A stretch of DNA of 64,000 nt from Eutrigla gurnardus (lineage: Eukaryota; Chordata; Actinopteri; Perciformes; Triglidae): contig OY741264.1 of the NCBI GenBank assembly GCA_963514095.1, positions 31,465,598 through 31,529,597 on the forward strand, in the 5' to 3' direction. Positions 10,326 to 22,808 of the stretch are shown here, piece by piece. The position numbers and the translations under genes are program-made. Positions within the stretch are counted from its first letter, which is position 1. The number at the start of each line of letters is the position of its first letter. A model generated the notes under the pieces. That model saw only the letters and a list, made by a program, of their open reading frames with translations, did not search any database and was not told the DNA's origin.

Positions 10326-13300
10326 CCTGGTTTAAGATCCACCTTCTAGAAGAAGTATCCCATTATCACTAGAAGTAATAGAAAGCTTTATGCACAGTCA
10401 CCTGTTGCTGAGACCACCTTTATAATTCATAGATATGAACTGCAATATCACCTCATGCTGGTTGGTTGGGGCGCCGGCACAGGTAGGGGTGGGATAACTT
10501 CCCACACATTAGACCCTAGGTTGAGTGGTGACACCGTGTGCACCAGAAAAGACTAATAATCTCACCCAGCCAACAGCCCAGCAGTAACGGCAACACAAAG
10601 GTTATTAATGACAGTACATGCAATATAAATAAAGGTGTCAACTTTTTGTCATTAAGTAATTAATAAGGGGACATGCATACACACTGCAATTAATTCCATT
10701 TTATGAAGTGCATGTTATAGAAAGGTTTGCAGATGGATTTTTATAATTGGCGACTGACATCCTCAAACATTAGCACAGAATCAATAAAGAGCCTGTTTCT
10801 AATCTGCATTTTTATAGAAATGATCCCAGTTTTACTCGATTTGAATAAACAGAACACCAGCTGTTACTCTTCTCCTGCTGGATGTCTATGCATAGTCATT
10901 TATGGTAATTTGATGTTATTTCTCACAGGCAAATACTGTATACGTGTTTGTTATGTGGTCTGTGATTCTGTGAGTTTCAGGGACTTTCATCGCTTAGAGG
11001 CGTTCTTGTCGGACAGCAATCCCGTCCATTGTTGGATTGCGGCCCTTCATCTCGCCGCTTCATCGTCTCACGTTATCTCAGGTTTGTTGTGGTCCGCCGT
11101 AAAGCCTCTTTGACTTAAAGATCAGCTTTCCCCTGTGCAGCCGCTAAATCCTCTGCAGAGCACAGACGTGCACGGTTATGCAACAGTAAACTGCCTGTGT
11201 CGTTTGGACCCTCTTGACCTTCATGACTTTAACACCTGGAATACTAACGCTGGCAGCAAACGCCACAGGGGGGAAAAAAACAACAAACATGTGCAGCAAA
11301 GGCAATGGATTAAACGGAAAAATGTTTCCTCCAGAATAAGCACGTCCCTACAGAGGGGTCGACAAAGCTTTCATTACAGGCACTATAGAAACACAATGTG
11401 CTACTTCATCCCACATTCAATGAAATGTTTTGATAATTGAATAGTGGATTCATCTTCTGCAGTCGTCAAAGGTAATGGGGAACATATGAAGTGAGGACAG
11501 AAAAACTGCCAAGTCAATCACACCCGTCTGATACCCTTTGCTCTAGCGTTAATGAGACTTAAGCCTTTTAAAAGCAGATAAAATTAGCACCTCCAGCACA
11601 CCACTGATTGGGTTACGCAACAATGAAAGTCAAGGTGTCACCACCACAAAGCTTGACAACAGATTACTAATCTCAATACCAAACCTTTAAGCGACCATGT
11701 TTTTCTACATCTAAGTTGTTGGTATTGTACCAAACGAAGGACATACTTTCTATTTTTTTTCCAAAGCAAGCTGATAATTGTTAAACACATAAAAGTACAT
11801 TTCAGGCTAATGCGGAAAAAGGGGTCAAAGGGCAGAAGAAGAGAGAGAGAGTACGTGCTGCAACGTCAAAGAGTTTCTAAAAAACCTCATACTTCAATAT
11901 ATCACCAACAGTTACTTCTGGACACAAAAGACCACGGCCATTATTGCAAACATCATTCGCCTTCTTTTTGCTGGAAAGCAAAGCCCTTTTTTTCCCACAA
12001 TAGCAATGTTCCGATGACTCATCTCATACACACCTACCACACATCACCACGCGCCGCCAATGGTGCTTACCAGTTGTTTTTTGTATGTCGCTTCTGGATT
12101 GAAAGGGTATTTTGTGGAGAGCTACTGCACAGCCATCCACGTCAGTGAAAAGAATAACAAAGTCATGACTCTTGCATTAGTAAATCCAGTCAGAACCTCC
12201 AAAAGAAGAAGAAGAAGAAGAAGAAGTATTTTATCTCTTCAGAGAGGGCTTGTCACGATTTTTTAAGATAAACTGCAAATCACTTCTTTCTCGGGTGCTC
12301 GATGTATATCCCCAATCACAGATGACTCCTTCAGCATCAGGGAGGTGTGTTAAAGGTAAACTGGCGATCCTGGAGGTCTGACAGGAGTCTCCCAGACTAG
12401 AAGGGTGGAGTCAACCTGCTAAGATTAGCAAGGGGAGGAGGGAGGACGAGATCCCTGTTGCTTGGGTTTATTTGTTTACTTCCCCTTTCACAGAGAGTGA
12501 TTACCATTGAAACACATTGTGTTGGGGTATTTGAATATGCTTATTTAATTAGATTTCAGAAATTAGAGAAAAAACAGGCCAAAGCAAGCAAAGCAATTCT
12601 TGTAAGTGCCTGGTCTGCAGAGATTTGATTTAGTACAAGCCTTTCAGAAAAGTTTCCAGGAGTTTAACCACCTTGGCTATACATATACAGTGTGTATTCC
12701 TCCAATGCTTACTTTTTTAGTGTTACGTCTTAGTAACACACTCGACAACAGCCTCACACGGGGCACCATGTGTGCAATCCACAAATGACGAATGGATTTC
12801 AAAAACACGACTAAGCTTCCCTGCAAATCAATTGATTTTCTTTGCGATGTTAAATGGGCCCACACTTCATTAATATGTGAGCCACGAGCGAGAAAAAGCA
12901 CAAATTTAAGGCTGAATGTCAGCTTCTCAATTAAAAAGTTCACAGCGATCTCGGAGCCCATCAGGTCTGACAACTCGTAAAGCCTCTGAAGGCAAAGGGG
13001 GGCTAATCTTTCTGGGGTTCTGGGGTAGTCAGTGAATATCCAATATTTCCTTTTTTTTCTCTGCGAGCTGCTCGTTGCGAGACTCGAGTTGGAGTCGAGA
13101 GACGATTTAGTTTTTCACAAATAGACAGTTTACAAGCTAGTTTTATACCAATAACACACTGACTCATGGTGCCGTTGCACTTCTGTCGATGCATTCCGCC
13201 TCTTTTGTTCGTCGTCCCACCCAAACGGGGATTGGTCAATACTTCTCAGAAAATAGAATTGAATACAGAAGCTGTTTATGGAGATTAAGTTCACAGTAAA

Positions 13301-15316
13301 CAATAACATCCAAATTAGGCGGCGAAAAGCTTCAAGGAGGACTCATTTAGCAGAATAGAAGCTGATTATGAGAGCAATACAAGAAATACTGATTGCAGCT
13401 GTTTCCTCAACACATTTTTGAGTATTTAATCAGACATCAATTATGACTTATATTTGTTTTTTGTGTTGTTGTTGTATTTATTACTGGCTTTAATGGGAGG
13501 TTTGGCATGCAAGTGGCTCGTCAGTTCTGTTCCTCCTTGAGACGGCTTGATAATTTGGATGAAATCAAGCCAAATATCAGATTTAATCAATTGTGTGTTT
13601 GTCTTATTATTCCAGATAATTTCACCCTGAATGTTTTCCACCGTGAACTCTTGCCAGCACTAGATCTCAGTTTTGTAGTCGCATTATTACAGCCGGATTC
13701 TACTCTTTCTGGCTCCTTTTTGCTTTTCACGGGGCGACACGGCCATTGCATATGCAGTCATTGTGAAAGCGTTGCCATGGCAGCATTCATTCTTTAATGT
13801 TATGTTGGGACTTTTTATGTGGACAAGATGATTACTGGGGTGTGTGTGTGTGTGTGGTCATTGGAGCCATTTCGACAGTTGTCATGCTCCCATTTTGTCC
13901 CTTATTATGGATCAGTCATGATGATGTGCGGCCTCTCACGGAGTCATTAAGCCTCATAATTTTGTCTTTAAAATGGGGGGCTGTGACAGTTTCACTGTGT
14001 TACTGCTTTATCCCTCGACGTGGGAATCAAAGAATTGCACCGTGTGAATCAAAAGGAGAATTAAATAAAAGCCATCTGATTGCAGAGTGATCGACTAAGA
14101 ACAAATAGCCGCGTTAGGAAATCAGCATATATTCTCTCTTGCAGTTATGCTTGGTGAAAGTGCATTGAGTGTGTCACACTTTTTTTATCCCTGAAGTGTG
14201 AAACCCCCCCCCGTCGCTGAGCTCGGACAGAAGGGGGAAAGTAAGAGACAATCCGAGAGCACATGGCAAAGCATTCGTGCATGCAACTCCACACCTCGCC
14301 CCACCTTCCTCTCCCCGCAGCACCGAGCCGACCTCATGCTGCAACACCTGACAACGCACGCCACGCTTAGACAGCAGGTGTCTATAATTACCTAATCTGT
14401 TCTGAGCCATCCTAATCCAGCACACATACACACACTGAGATGGATCAGACGCACTCAGGGAACGAGTCCCCAAGTGAGGAACATATATATTTCCCACAAA
14501 TCGTGAAACATACATTTCTCGTCCAGTGATTTGCTTATATGGTGATATTGATACTGGCAATCAATATATATATTAGTATTATTATATTAGTTTAACCATC
14601 ATAGAGATAATCAGAAATGAGCCAGCAGTGGTTGATCTTTGATTCAGGGTGTGCGTTCGTGTTGGTGATGCTTTCCCCCCCTCATACTTAATTGTTGCAC
14701 ACGTCTGCTCTATTAATCTCCATCTGCTGTAGCGGAAAGACATCTTTTAAAAAGCTAGAATCTGTGGAGAGCAAACTGAGAACAAAACTTTGACAATAAG
14801 GAAAGTTGCCATTCGCTTTTTATTTAACAATCTTCACCTCTGTTTCCACTTGAAAAGTAATTTATTTTGGCAAGCACATGATGCAACCCACACACAGGGC
14901 GTTCAGCTCGGAGTGTCATGACATTATGAACAATAAGTGCAAGTAAATGTAAAATATTCCTAGTTTACATCGAAACACTGAACTTATTAATTCAGCTCCT
15001 CTCTCAAGGTGAGCGAGAAGTTGCAAATAAGGGGAGAGAATTTTAATCAAATTGTTTCAAGATTTTTAAGTTAGTTGGAGTTTAGTGCAGAGCTAATCTC
15101 TTCTCTCGAGGATTTCATCATGGATCACGAGTGACTATAAAAGCTCTCTCGCTCATTATCATGGTTGAGAAAAATAGAGCCTGATTTAGTAAAAAAAAAA
15201 AAAAAAAGATGTGATTTTTCCCAGAAGTGCCGTTACATGTGATATTGTGATTTTCATCTCATGTAAAGACATACATTTTTTTTATTTCTATTTTATTTTG
15301 ATTCTGGTTATTTTCC
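10326..15316. other. Non-coding interval 5' of slc1a2 (intron 1 or upstream)
   Basis: No exon could be recognised. Contents seen: a short (GAA)n run at about 12203-12227, a C run at 14203-14211, and several repeat-free stretches (for example 13500-13640 and 14170-14400) with no ORF of known family. If slc1a2 has a distant first exon, as in mammals, this is intronic. Confidence 0.4.
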
Positions 15317-16262
15317 ATGGACTGTATTTAAGAAGTGGACATAGTCGGACTCGTGACTTCACCCGCCGGTTTGCGGACCTCCGTTGTTGGCCGTCGCCTG
15401 TTTAATTGTCCGAAAGCTTAAAGAAGTGAGTTTGTGGTCATCGGTTCAACCCCCCGGACTGGCGGGATATATGCGAGTGGGGAAATTACCGGCCCCAGGG
15501 TAGACCCTGAACACACTGGAGGGATTATATATCTCGACTAGCCCGGGAACGCCTCGGGGTCCCCCCTGGAGGAGCAGAGAAAAGCGTTGCTAGGGAGAGG
15601 GGCCTCTGGAAAGCCTCCTAAGCCTGCTGGCCCCCCGCGACCCGGCCCTTGATAAGTGGAGGAAAAATGGATGGGTGGATTTAACTACTAGTAACGTGCC
15701 CTTAAACCGAACCGATCCAGAGGAGCTGATCAGTGGTCAACAGATCCAACTGTGGTGGTTCACTGGGCAGCTTCCTGTAATGAATGTGAATGGTAAAGAG
15801 CACATTTGGACCGTGGAGGAGTGACAGGTGGATCTGACAAACACAAGCGGCAGAGCGACATCCCAAGCTGTAACCTTACTGGGTCTGGATCCATCTGGCT
15901 TCTGTTGTGAAACTGCTAACAAAGTTAGCTTCATAATTCAAGGTGAACTTTACTTTAAGTGATGAAGTCAGCTTAGTAGCTAATTGTATTGTTATTGTGG
16001 TAGCAACATGACAATCACAGGGTAGCTCCGCCCTAAAGCATATCCTGCTTTACGGTCTATTTGACTCTAAATGGACAATCATTTACTAAATGAACATCGT
16101 GTTGTATTGAAGAAGACTTGAAAGAGGGTCATTTTTTCATGAACCTAAGCAATCAGACTTATTTTTGCCTCCAGAGGAGTCAGTAGAGAGAATGTACGTT
16201 TAAGGCACTTCTGCATTGGCTTCACTTTTCACAACCAGACTTTGCCACCTAGAAGCACTCAT
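15317..16262 (+). repeat. Interspersed repeat of unknown class, copy 2, interrupted
   Basis: Starts ggactgtatttaagaagtgg and ends with aggcacttctgcattggctt followed by cacttttcacaacc. Both ends match the copy at 9944-10325. It is split by unrelated material at about 15411-15690, which looks like a LINE 3' end that inserted later. Confidence 0.55.
15411..15690 (+). mobile_element. LINE 3'-end-like insertion
   Basis: Contains gggaacgcctcggggtcccc, a block with ggcctctggaaagcctccta, then ccccgcgacccggcccttga, taagtggag and atggatgggtgga. This is the typical 3' tail of a non-LTR retrotransposon common in fish, ending in TGGATGG repeats. No ORF. Confidence 0.5.
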
Positions 16263-17726
16263 CTTGGAAATTGGCCCTTTATGTTGATCTCAACTATACC
16301 CTTGTGCATTTTAGTGACATCAAATTGGGCCAGGGGGCGCAATGTTTCGTGACTGCATCTTGCATGGTTGCTATCGCAGTTACAGACCTGAACAAACTAT
16401 CCGTACGGTATCTTCCACATTTTGCCATGATGACACACACACACTCACACACACACATATGCCCAGACTGAGAAGGTGAACACAATACAGCTTGTAGAAA
16501 TGCAACACCAAGGGAGGCTTTCTACACTTAGTGTTGTCACTCACTAGCTAACAGTGACCCGGTTTTGCATCATAGAGGCTCGATGCACGGCTGATGATCT
16601 TGATTCACTGATGATTTTTAATCACGTCTTGTAAGAGCAGGGTTTCAGCTGGATCGGAGCCAGAGCTCTGTGCCAGCTCCTGATTGTGAGAGTTAACTGC
16701 TCTTACTTATGCAGGAAATGTACAATTAACAAATTCAGATGGATAAGGAGCTCTTGACATGCTCTGCCATCATTCCCTCCACTCGAGAATGAAGTTGAAA
16801 GGGAAGTACCGTTTCCACTCAGACTCATTTCACAAAGTGAAAACTTGCCCTTCCTTTAACTGAGCCAAGCAAATTAAAGCTGAAATATTAGGTGAGCACA
16901 TTTATATCAAGTTCCACCTCAGTACATTCAAAAGATTGTTCCAGAAGGTCTTTAGCCTAGCCCAGGTTGAAGCAGTGGAAACCAGCTACCATTGATCCAA
17001 AACAAAAAAATCCATATTTCAACAACTCCATACAATGTTATTCCCTTGGTGTTGTTTAGTTTACAAAACCTGAAAAGATGGCAACTTCACAATGTGGATA
17101 GAACCTCTAAGATGATGCATGCTATCTCTCTATTCAATTAGATCATACACATTAACATAATTATTAATATAAAAAAACATGCATTTTATAGGAAAACTAA
17201 ATCCAATGAGTCATACAACCATTGAATCATACCGTTTTTGGTCACAGAAAACAAAATCGTATCAAAATAATAATAACTGTTCTTGAGCTCTAGCTGAAAT
17301 ACAGTATGGTATTAAAAGGATTTCATAGATGTGGTGTATTTTTAAACTGAGGAAAATACTTTAAATTTAAAATGGTTACAATGACCTTTTGGTTACAAGA
17401 GGACATCAGACCTAACAGAAGTAAAGGAAGGCTTCTCAGTTGAATGAAAAGGGTCCTTTAAATTCAAAAATACTATATCTTAGGAACTTAAAAGGAACCC
17501 CTGGCTATGAAGACTTGTAGTTCTTAAAAGATAAATGTTAGTATCAGTTATAATAAAGTGATATAAAAAAACCTTCTTGATGTCTTCGTTTTTATAAAAT
17601 TTGTAAAAATAGTTTAACTCGTAGGTCGCCATTGTTGTTAACGTCGCAATGCACTCTGGGTAGTGACGTCAAATGGTTGCACTGGCCGGCTTCGGGACCC
17701 TGTTGTAACTGTTCAGCGACATAAAC

Positions 17727-17915
17727 ATGTCATCTGTTCAGCCTTTTCAATTTGAACCCGAGCGAAACATGAATGAGGAGGACAGCACTGACAATGTTTC
17801 ACAAAACGAGCATCAAAATGAAGAGCAAGAAAGACGGGATGAGGCGAGAGTGGGACAAAACCGGTGGTGTATGTGCGGCAACTGCATCTCCACCGAGAGG
17901 GAGAGTGTTTGTTAG
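17727..17915 (+). CDS. P2X7 C-terminal (ballast) domain-like fragment in transposon
   Basis: A 62-aa ORF with a proper ATG. The N-terminal half is acidic (EERNM/NEEDSTDN-type residues and EEQERRDEAR). It is followed by RVGQNRWCMCGNC and TERESVC, then a stop. The WCxCGxC...P-T-E-x-E-x-(L/V)-C-C pattern is what opens the Zn-binding ballast domain of P2X7 and of the many intronless ballast-domain proteins in fish and invertebrates. Here the domain stops right after the first cysteine cluster, at TAG 17913-17915, so it is truncated. It may have been longer in the parent element. The family call rests on about 25 residues and is a recollection, not a search. Confidence 0.55.
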   Translation: MSSVQPFQFEPERNMNEEDSTDNVSQNEHQNEEQERRDEARVGQNRWCMCGNCISTERESVC

Positions 17916-18394
17916 TTGTTGTCCAATTTTTGTCAGCAGATGTTCACGGTAAGCTATTGTGTGATCAAACTTATTCCAATATCAATAATTGTGGAGATTA
18001 TTAGCATCCAGAGCTGTCGTGTGCTTTATAGATAATTAGCTTGTTGCGTGGCCACGGGCCGCCCGCGGGCCGTTTTGCACTAGTTTCGCATTCATTCCGT
18101 TTAATCGCATATTATTTTCAATGCGTCTGCGTCATATTATACATCATTTGGAAGCTGAGAACCTCGTGAATCGAACAAAGCAAGCCGTTTTAGGATCACG
18201 GAGACACATCAAAAGCAAACACAGCGTTCCCTACCTTTCGAGCTGTCTGGAAGTCCAAAAACAACATGTAGCATGATAATCCCGATATCCAGAGAAAGGT
18301 AAGAGTCCAACGAACAAAAGTAGCCACTTCGTTTAGTCCCACGAGCACGCTAACTCCGCTTATCGCTTTGTACCGCTTTACGGCGGAGCGGTAC

Positions 18395-18730
18395 TTATCG
18401 ATGTTTAACGCGCATTTCACTCGCTCCCCGAGGGCGTTTAGGCTCCTTATGTGGGAAAATTGTCGTAAAAGCATTTGATTTTAGTCTTCGTTTATAGCCA
18501 GCCGCTCCGGTGAGCTCTTTCAGCAGTAGTGGTCGACTTAAAGCCTCAAATGCATCAGGAGAAAAATGTCGAGAACACAGCCACGGATCTTTGGGAAGTT
18601 GTGTCCGTCCACAGGCATCTTCCCACTCCTTTCTCCTCTTCTTGTCAGTAGGAAAGCAGTGTAAACTCACATCACTCCCCTTGTTGCCTTTTGACTGGAA
18701 ATCGCATCCAAAAGCAGTACAATGTGGCAT
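18395..18730 (-). CDS. THAP-domain protein encoded in the transposon
   Basis: 111 aa from ATG at 18728-18730 (MPHCTAFGCDF). A further in-frame ATG lies 16 codons upstream, but the THAP consensus requires the Met next to PxC. The THAP zinc finger is complete in spacing: C4 and C9 (MPHCTAFGC), FP at residues 27-28, W36, C51 and H54 (WLCSRHFSPDAF). The terminal AVPTIF-type box is weakened to NAFTTIFPH. The protein stops after a basic tail (KRPRGASEMRVKHR) with no transposase core. THAP domains bind transposon ends in P-element- and Kolobok-type transposases, so this fragment could still bind the inverted repeats. It converges with the ORF at 17727. Confidence 0.8.
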   Translation of the reverse strand: MPHCTAFGCDFQSKGNKGSDVSLHCFPTDKKRRKEWEDACGRTQLPKDPWLCSRHFSPDAFEALSRPLLLKELTGAAGYKRRLKSNAFTTIFPHKEPKRPRGASEMRVKHR

Positions 18731-18997
18731 TTTACTTGAAATTACTTTCAAACGCACGTAAACAAACACTAGCGTCAACAGCTATTCTACCGAGTGCAAC
18801 CATTCTACGTCATCGCCCCCAGAGTGCATTGCGCACGGAAAACATGGCGTCCTACGTAGGTAAAAATATGTACTAAATATTATATATTTTTAAAGCAATG
18901 GCAACATTTTGTGTGGTTCTAACAACATATTTTAGTACAAGAGAACAATTGTGGCGTATTAGGGCCTACAAGTCTTCATAGCCGGGGTTCCTTTTAA

Positions 18998-21900
18998 AGC
19001 TGTGGCTGGGTAATTTATTGCAGCAACATTTTTTGGTAGTTTTGATCAAATCAACTTCACAGTCTGACAGCAATCACTGAATCGAATGCTCTGACAAAAA
19101 AAATAAAAAAAATAAATAAAGAATCTATTTTTGGCTGTTGGAGGGCTGTAATAAGGCTGTCTAATTGTTTCATCTTCTAATGATAGGACCAGCTACCCGA
19201 GTGCCTTCCTGCATGCATTCTGCCTGTGCACTCATTGCAAATAATTGGAGTCTTTCACAAGCTTACTTTCTTGACTGCTGTGAGTACTAACAACAGCCCA
19301 TTTTCTTGTTTACGATCATTGTATGCAGACGATATAGTGCTAATTTTGTCGTGTCACAATTTCAGACTTTCTCACTAGATTTAAGGACTAGGGTTGATGG
19401 ATACTTTCATTTGAAAAGAGTTGGCAACACTAGAGTTGGCAACACTAGGTGGGTTGTTGGGTTTTTTGGTTTGATAACTTTTAAAATCCAGCTTAGTTTT
19501 GCTGGTTTCTCATCATAATTCGACGCTCTGAATAAAATGCTCCGGGAGTGTGATGACTTTGTAGAAAGATTGGAAAAACCCTCACAGGGGAGAGGAGAGG
19601 GGGTGTTTCAAGGTGACTTTCAACCCGCAGACCAATGCTCATGTCCCAAAGGGGTTAAGTTGTTTACATTTGTTTGTCTGGCTGAAATTCTAGTTTGTGT
19701 GCATAGAAAAAAACATGGATAACGAAGGGATGGAATGAGTGAGTTAGTCAGCGATAACCTTTGTGGTGCCACAGATGTCCACTTTATTCTCCAGAGCCTC
19801 CAACTCTCAAAGTAAAACTCATAAGACTTCTCCGTATAATGCTATGCCGCAAATTAAAATGTGCAAAAAAACACTTTGTTTTGATTTATACTATGTCGAT
19901 GTGATTATGTCTGGAGTCACAACAAAAAAAGAAGGAACTGTCTGTTGTGCAACCCATCTACTCAGAATTTACAGCGTAACCCTTCGGGCTGTTCTTTTGA
20001 ACTTCATCCTTCTTGCAGGCTTGTCTCGAGTTGGGGAGTGTGGTGGGAGTGAATCTCACAGAGCGCCGTATCTCTAATGATGCACATGTGGCCCAAGGCC
20101 AGCAGTTTTTTTGCATTGCTTTAAGAAACTGTCACTTCCATAAATAAAAAAAAGCACAGTTTGACTTGTTCCTGTCCCAAGACGTGAAGCCATTTATCTT
20201 TAAATTCACTAACAGTGTGTTTTCTAGCATTATTAGGCGGATGAGGACCAATGCGGCTTGTTTCAAGACTTTGTGCACTGATGATTTTCACTCAAGGCAT
20301 TTTGCCAGTATCCTGAGTTGACCTACAATGAGCCATTCACTCAGGAGTAGGAATGGCAAAACAACCACAGGCAGCACCAGCCATTACATTCAGGTAGAAC
20401 TGGGTCACAGCGCTAGAAGAAATGTAGCACCTCCTCCCTTATAGCTACATAACATCAACATGCTGAATCCAGACGATGAAGCCGGGGGTCACCTTGAGGG
20501 AAATCGCAGCATGAAGTTTTCCCCCTTAGCATTTTTTCCCCTTTCGCTACATGCAAAATAGTATAAGAATCAGCCTCTTGCATCTATAAATTACAATGCT
20601 CACCTTTGGAGGTCGTGTCTTCGCTAAATTTGTGAAGGAAGTAACGTTAAAGTGTCTTCAAGTGTGCGGTTGAATTAAAAGTGGCGGGAAGATTTGAGTT
20701 TTTGGGAGGCGATATCATACAGGTGTTGCAGCATATTCCTCGTCTCCTGATCCAGGTATAGAAAATCCTCACACCCCCCTCCCCCTCCCACTCGCCGACG
20801 TAAACAAACACCCTGCACATGCACAGTGTGCACAGCGACGCGCAGTATCCCTTCTAAGGCGTGGGCTTGGTGTTCTCTCAGTTAATGAGTTATAGATTAG
20901 CAGACTTTCCCCCCATTTTTAGCAGCGTGACATCATCGAATAAAATGGAGACCTCTGCTAGCGCAAGAAAAAAAAAATTAAAAGGCCCGAGACTGTCACA
21001 TCAATTCAGATGAAAAAAGTTGAGAATGTATTTGCATTAGTAATCATTTGTGTTTACTCATGTGGCTCTAATTAGGATTTTTTCAACGTGCGATAGAGTC
21101 ACTAATGCGTTTACAGTCACCGTCTAATCCGTGTTTTAGTCTTGACTTGTTGTTCTGTCATTTAGTTCATAGCAAACCCGATCATCAGTTGCTACGTTAC
21201 AATCAGTTTGCAAGTTTGCAGAGGCAGACTACCAGAGCCACTCATTGTTTAATTAGCCGAGCTTAAAAGGTGTCCTGCACAAAGCCGCGGGGGGAGCACA
21301 GCGGGCGTCTGCATCTCAGGAGTAAGAGCTAAGTTTAGCAAATCCTCTCAGTGTGTTTCTCAATGACAAGCACATGTCGGAGAGTCTACGGAGAACCTCA
21401 CGAAGGCAGAGCCTCACATGCAAACACCCCCGCAGACTCACCGGGTACCAGCATGCACGTTATTTTACCGTGACGGACGGACATGCAGTCCCGTACACGG
21501 TGTTCTGCCGAAGCACATGCACACACAAAAACCATGCATATAAGGGGAAATGAGCCGGCGGTGCTTTCTAAATTATTCATGATTTTTTTTAAACAGAGAA
21601 ATCCATTTAATATATGCAAATGTTTTATTTGGAATTGGAAACTAAGCATGGAAACTGATTTTTAAAAAGTGTCCTTGTATTGACTGAGCATAAGATAAAC
21701 ATACTTAATGACTTATCCTTCATGGAAAGTATTTATCTCCAAGATAGTCAGAGGTCAGAGGCCTGGAGCCTGCCGATGATTCAGTGACTTGCTCAAGGGA
21801 ACTGCGGCAGGAGGGAGAGAGAAACTCAGCTTTAAAGCAGTTTTTGGATGTGAAACTTTTAAAATTAGTTTATCGTTTTTATTATATGATACTGTATTTT

Positions 21901-22808
21901 TTTAGTTCATGACGGGAATGGTACATTTGATTTTTTTCTAAATAAAAGTTACACAGTACCATAAAAATGGACTGGAACTAAGCGAAATCAGGAGATAAGC
22001 ACAGAGTAAAGCAGATAGAAGTAATACAGCAGATAAAAAAGAAAATACAAAATAAATACAATAAGAATCAGACTGCTGATGACTGATGGTCAACTCACTT
22101 TGCATTGTCAGCCTGGATCTAGAGATAGCCAGATGCGCACAGTGCTTAAAAGATAATCAGTACATTTAAGAAGAACTTCTTTCTTGCCAGCGATAATGTC
22201 ATTTCCTTGATGTTCAAGCTTGGCGGAGTGCAATTCATCAAAGACCCAAAATGTCATCTGGTGGATTGCTTTTATTTTTAGATTAAGAGCAGACTTTATC
22301 TTTTAGAATTTGGGCACATGCACCTCGCAGAATCATAAAAAGGTAACATTCAAGGATCACAAGTATGTGTGTGTGTGTGTGTGTTTGTGTTTAAAATGGA
22401 GGTGGCCCAAATTCAGAACAATAACACGCACACATGAGCGATACAAACCGAGGGCCAGGAAACAAGTTCTCACCTTACATGATGTTGCCGCAGATAGCAG
22501 GTACATATATCTCAGCAAATATTGGCTGATCCAAAAAAAAAAAAAAAAAAATGCTTAAAACCTTTCATTTGAAACACTCGAGTGAAATAATTCTCATTCC
22601 TTTTTTAAAGTTCTGAAACCCTGAAAGACTCAACATTTTAGAATATCTATTAGTTTTTTTTTTTTTTTTGGAAAGACTAAGAAGAGTAGATTATCTTTGA
22701 CAGCTAGGTTAGCAAGGTTATCTGTCTTACAAAACTGGAAAGAAATGACCATTTAAGATTTAAGTCAGTGGAAATCAGCTTGACAAGAGATAGAGTGAAA
22801 AAAAAAAT
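18998..22808. other. Non-coding interval between transposon and pamr1
   Basis: No exon recognised. Seen: a 15-bp direct duplication (agagttggcaacact) at about 19420-19450, a GC-richer patch at about 20600-20860 (possible slc1a2 5' end, see findings), a (GT)n run at about 22364-22390, and A/T runs at 22533-22550 and 22650-22668. Confidence 0.4.

Larger units (their letters stand above)
17492..18993. mobile_element. Kolobok-like DNA transposon (TTAA target duplication)
   Basis: TTAA occurs at 17488-17491 and 18994-18997. Inside it the ends are inverted copies: left AAGGAACCCCTGGCTATGAA then GACTTGTAG, right (reversed) AAGGAACCCCGGCTATGAAG then ACTTGTAG, differing by one base. Further inverted homology lies deeper: gcaatgcactctggg at 17646-17660 is repeated exactly in reverse at 18818-18832, followed on both sides by a gtgacgt/atgacgt block and then aatggttgcact. 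TTAA duplication plus a THAP-domain protein is the signature of the Kolobok superfamily. At 1502 bp it lacks any visible DDE transposase core, so it is an internally deleted, probably non-autonomous copy. It is CpG-rich relative to its surroundings, suggesting recent arrival. It contains two converging ORFs. Confidence 0.8.

Noticed and set aside
18196..18474. Minus-strand open frame downstream of the THAP ORF inside the transposon
   Set aside because: Overlaps the THAP end in another frame, shows no transposase motif and no known domain. It may be residual or chance; a ttccag acceptor at about 18255 is noted but not convincing.
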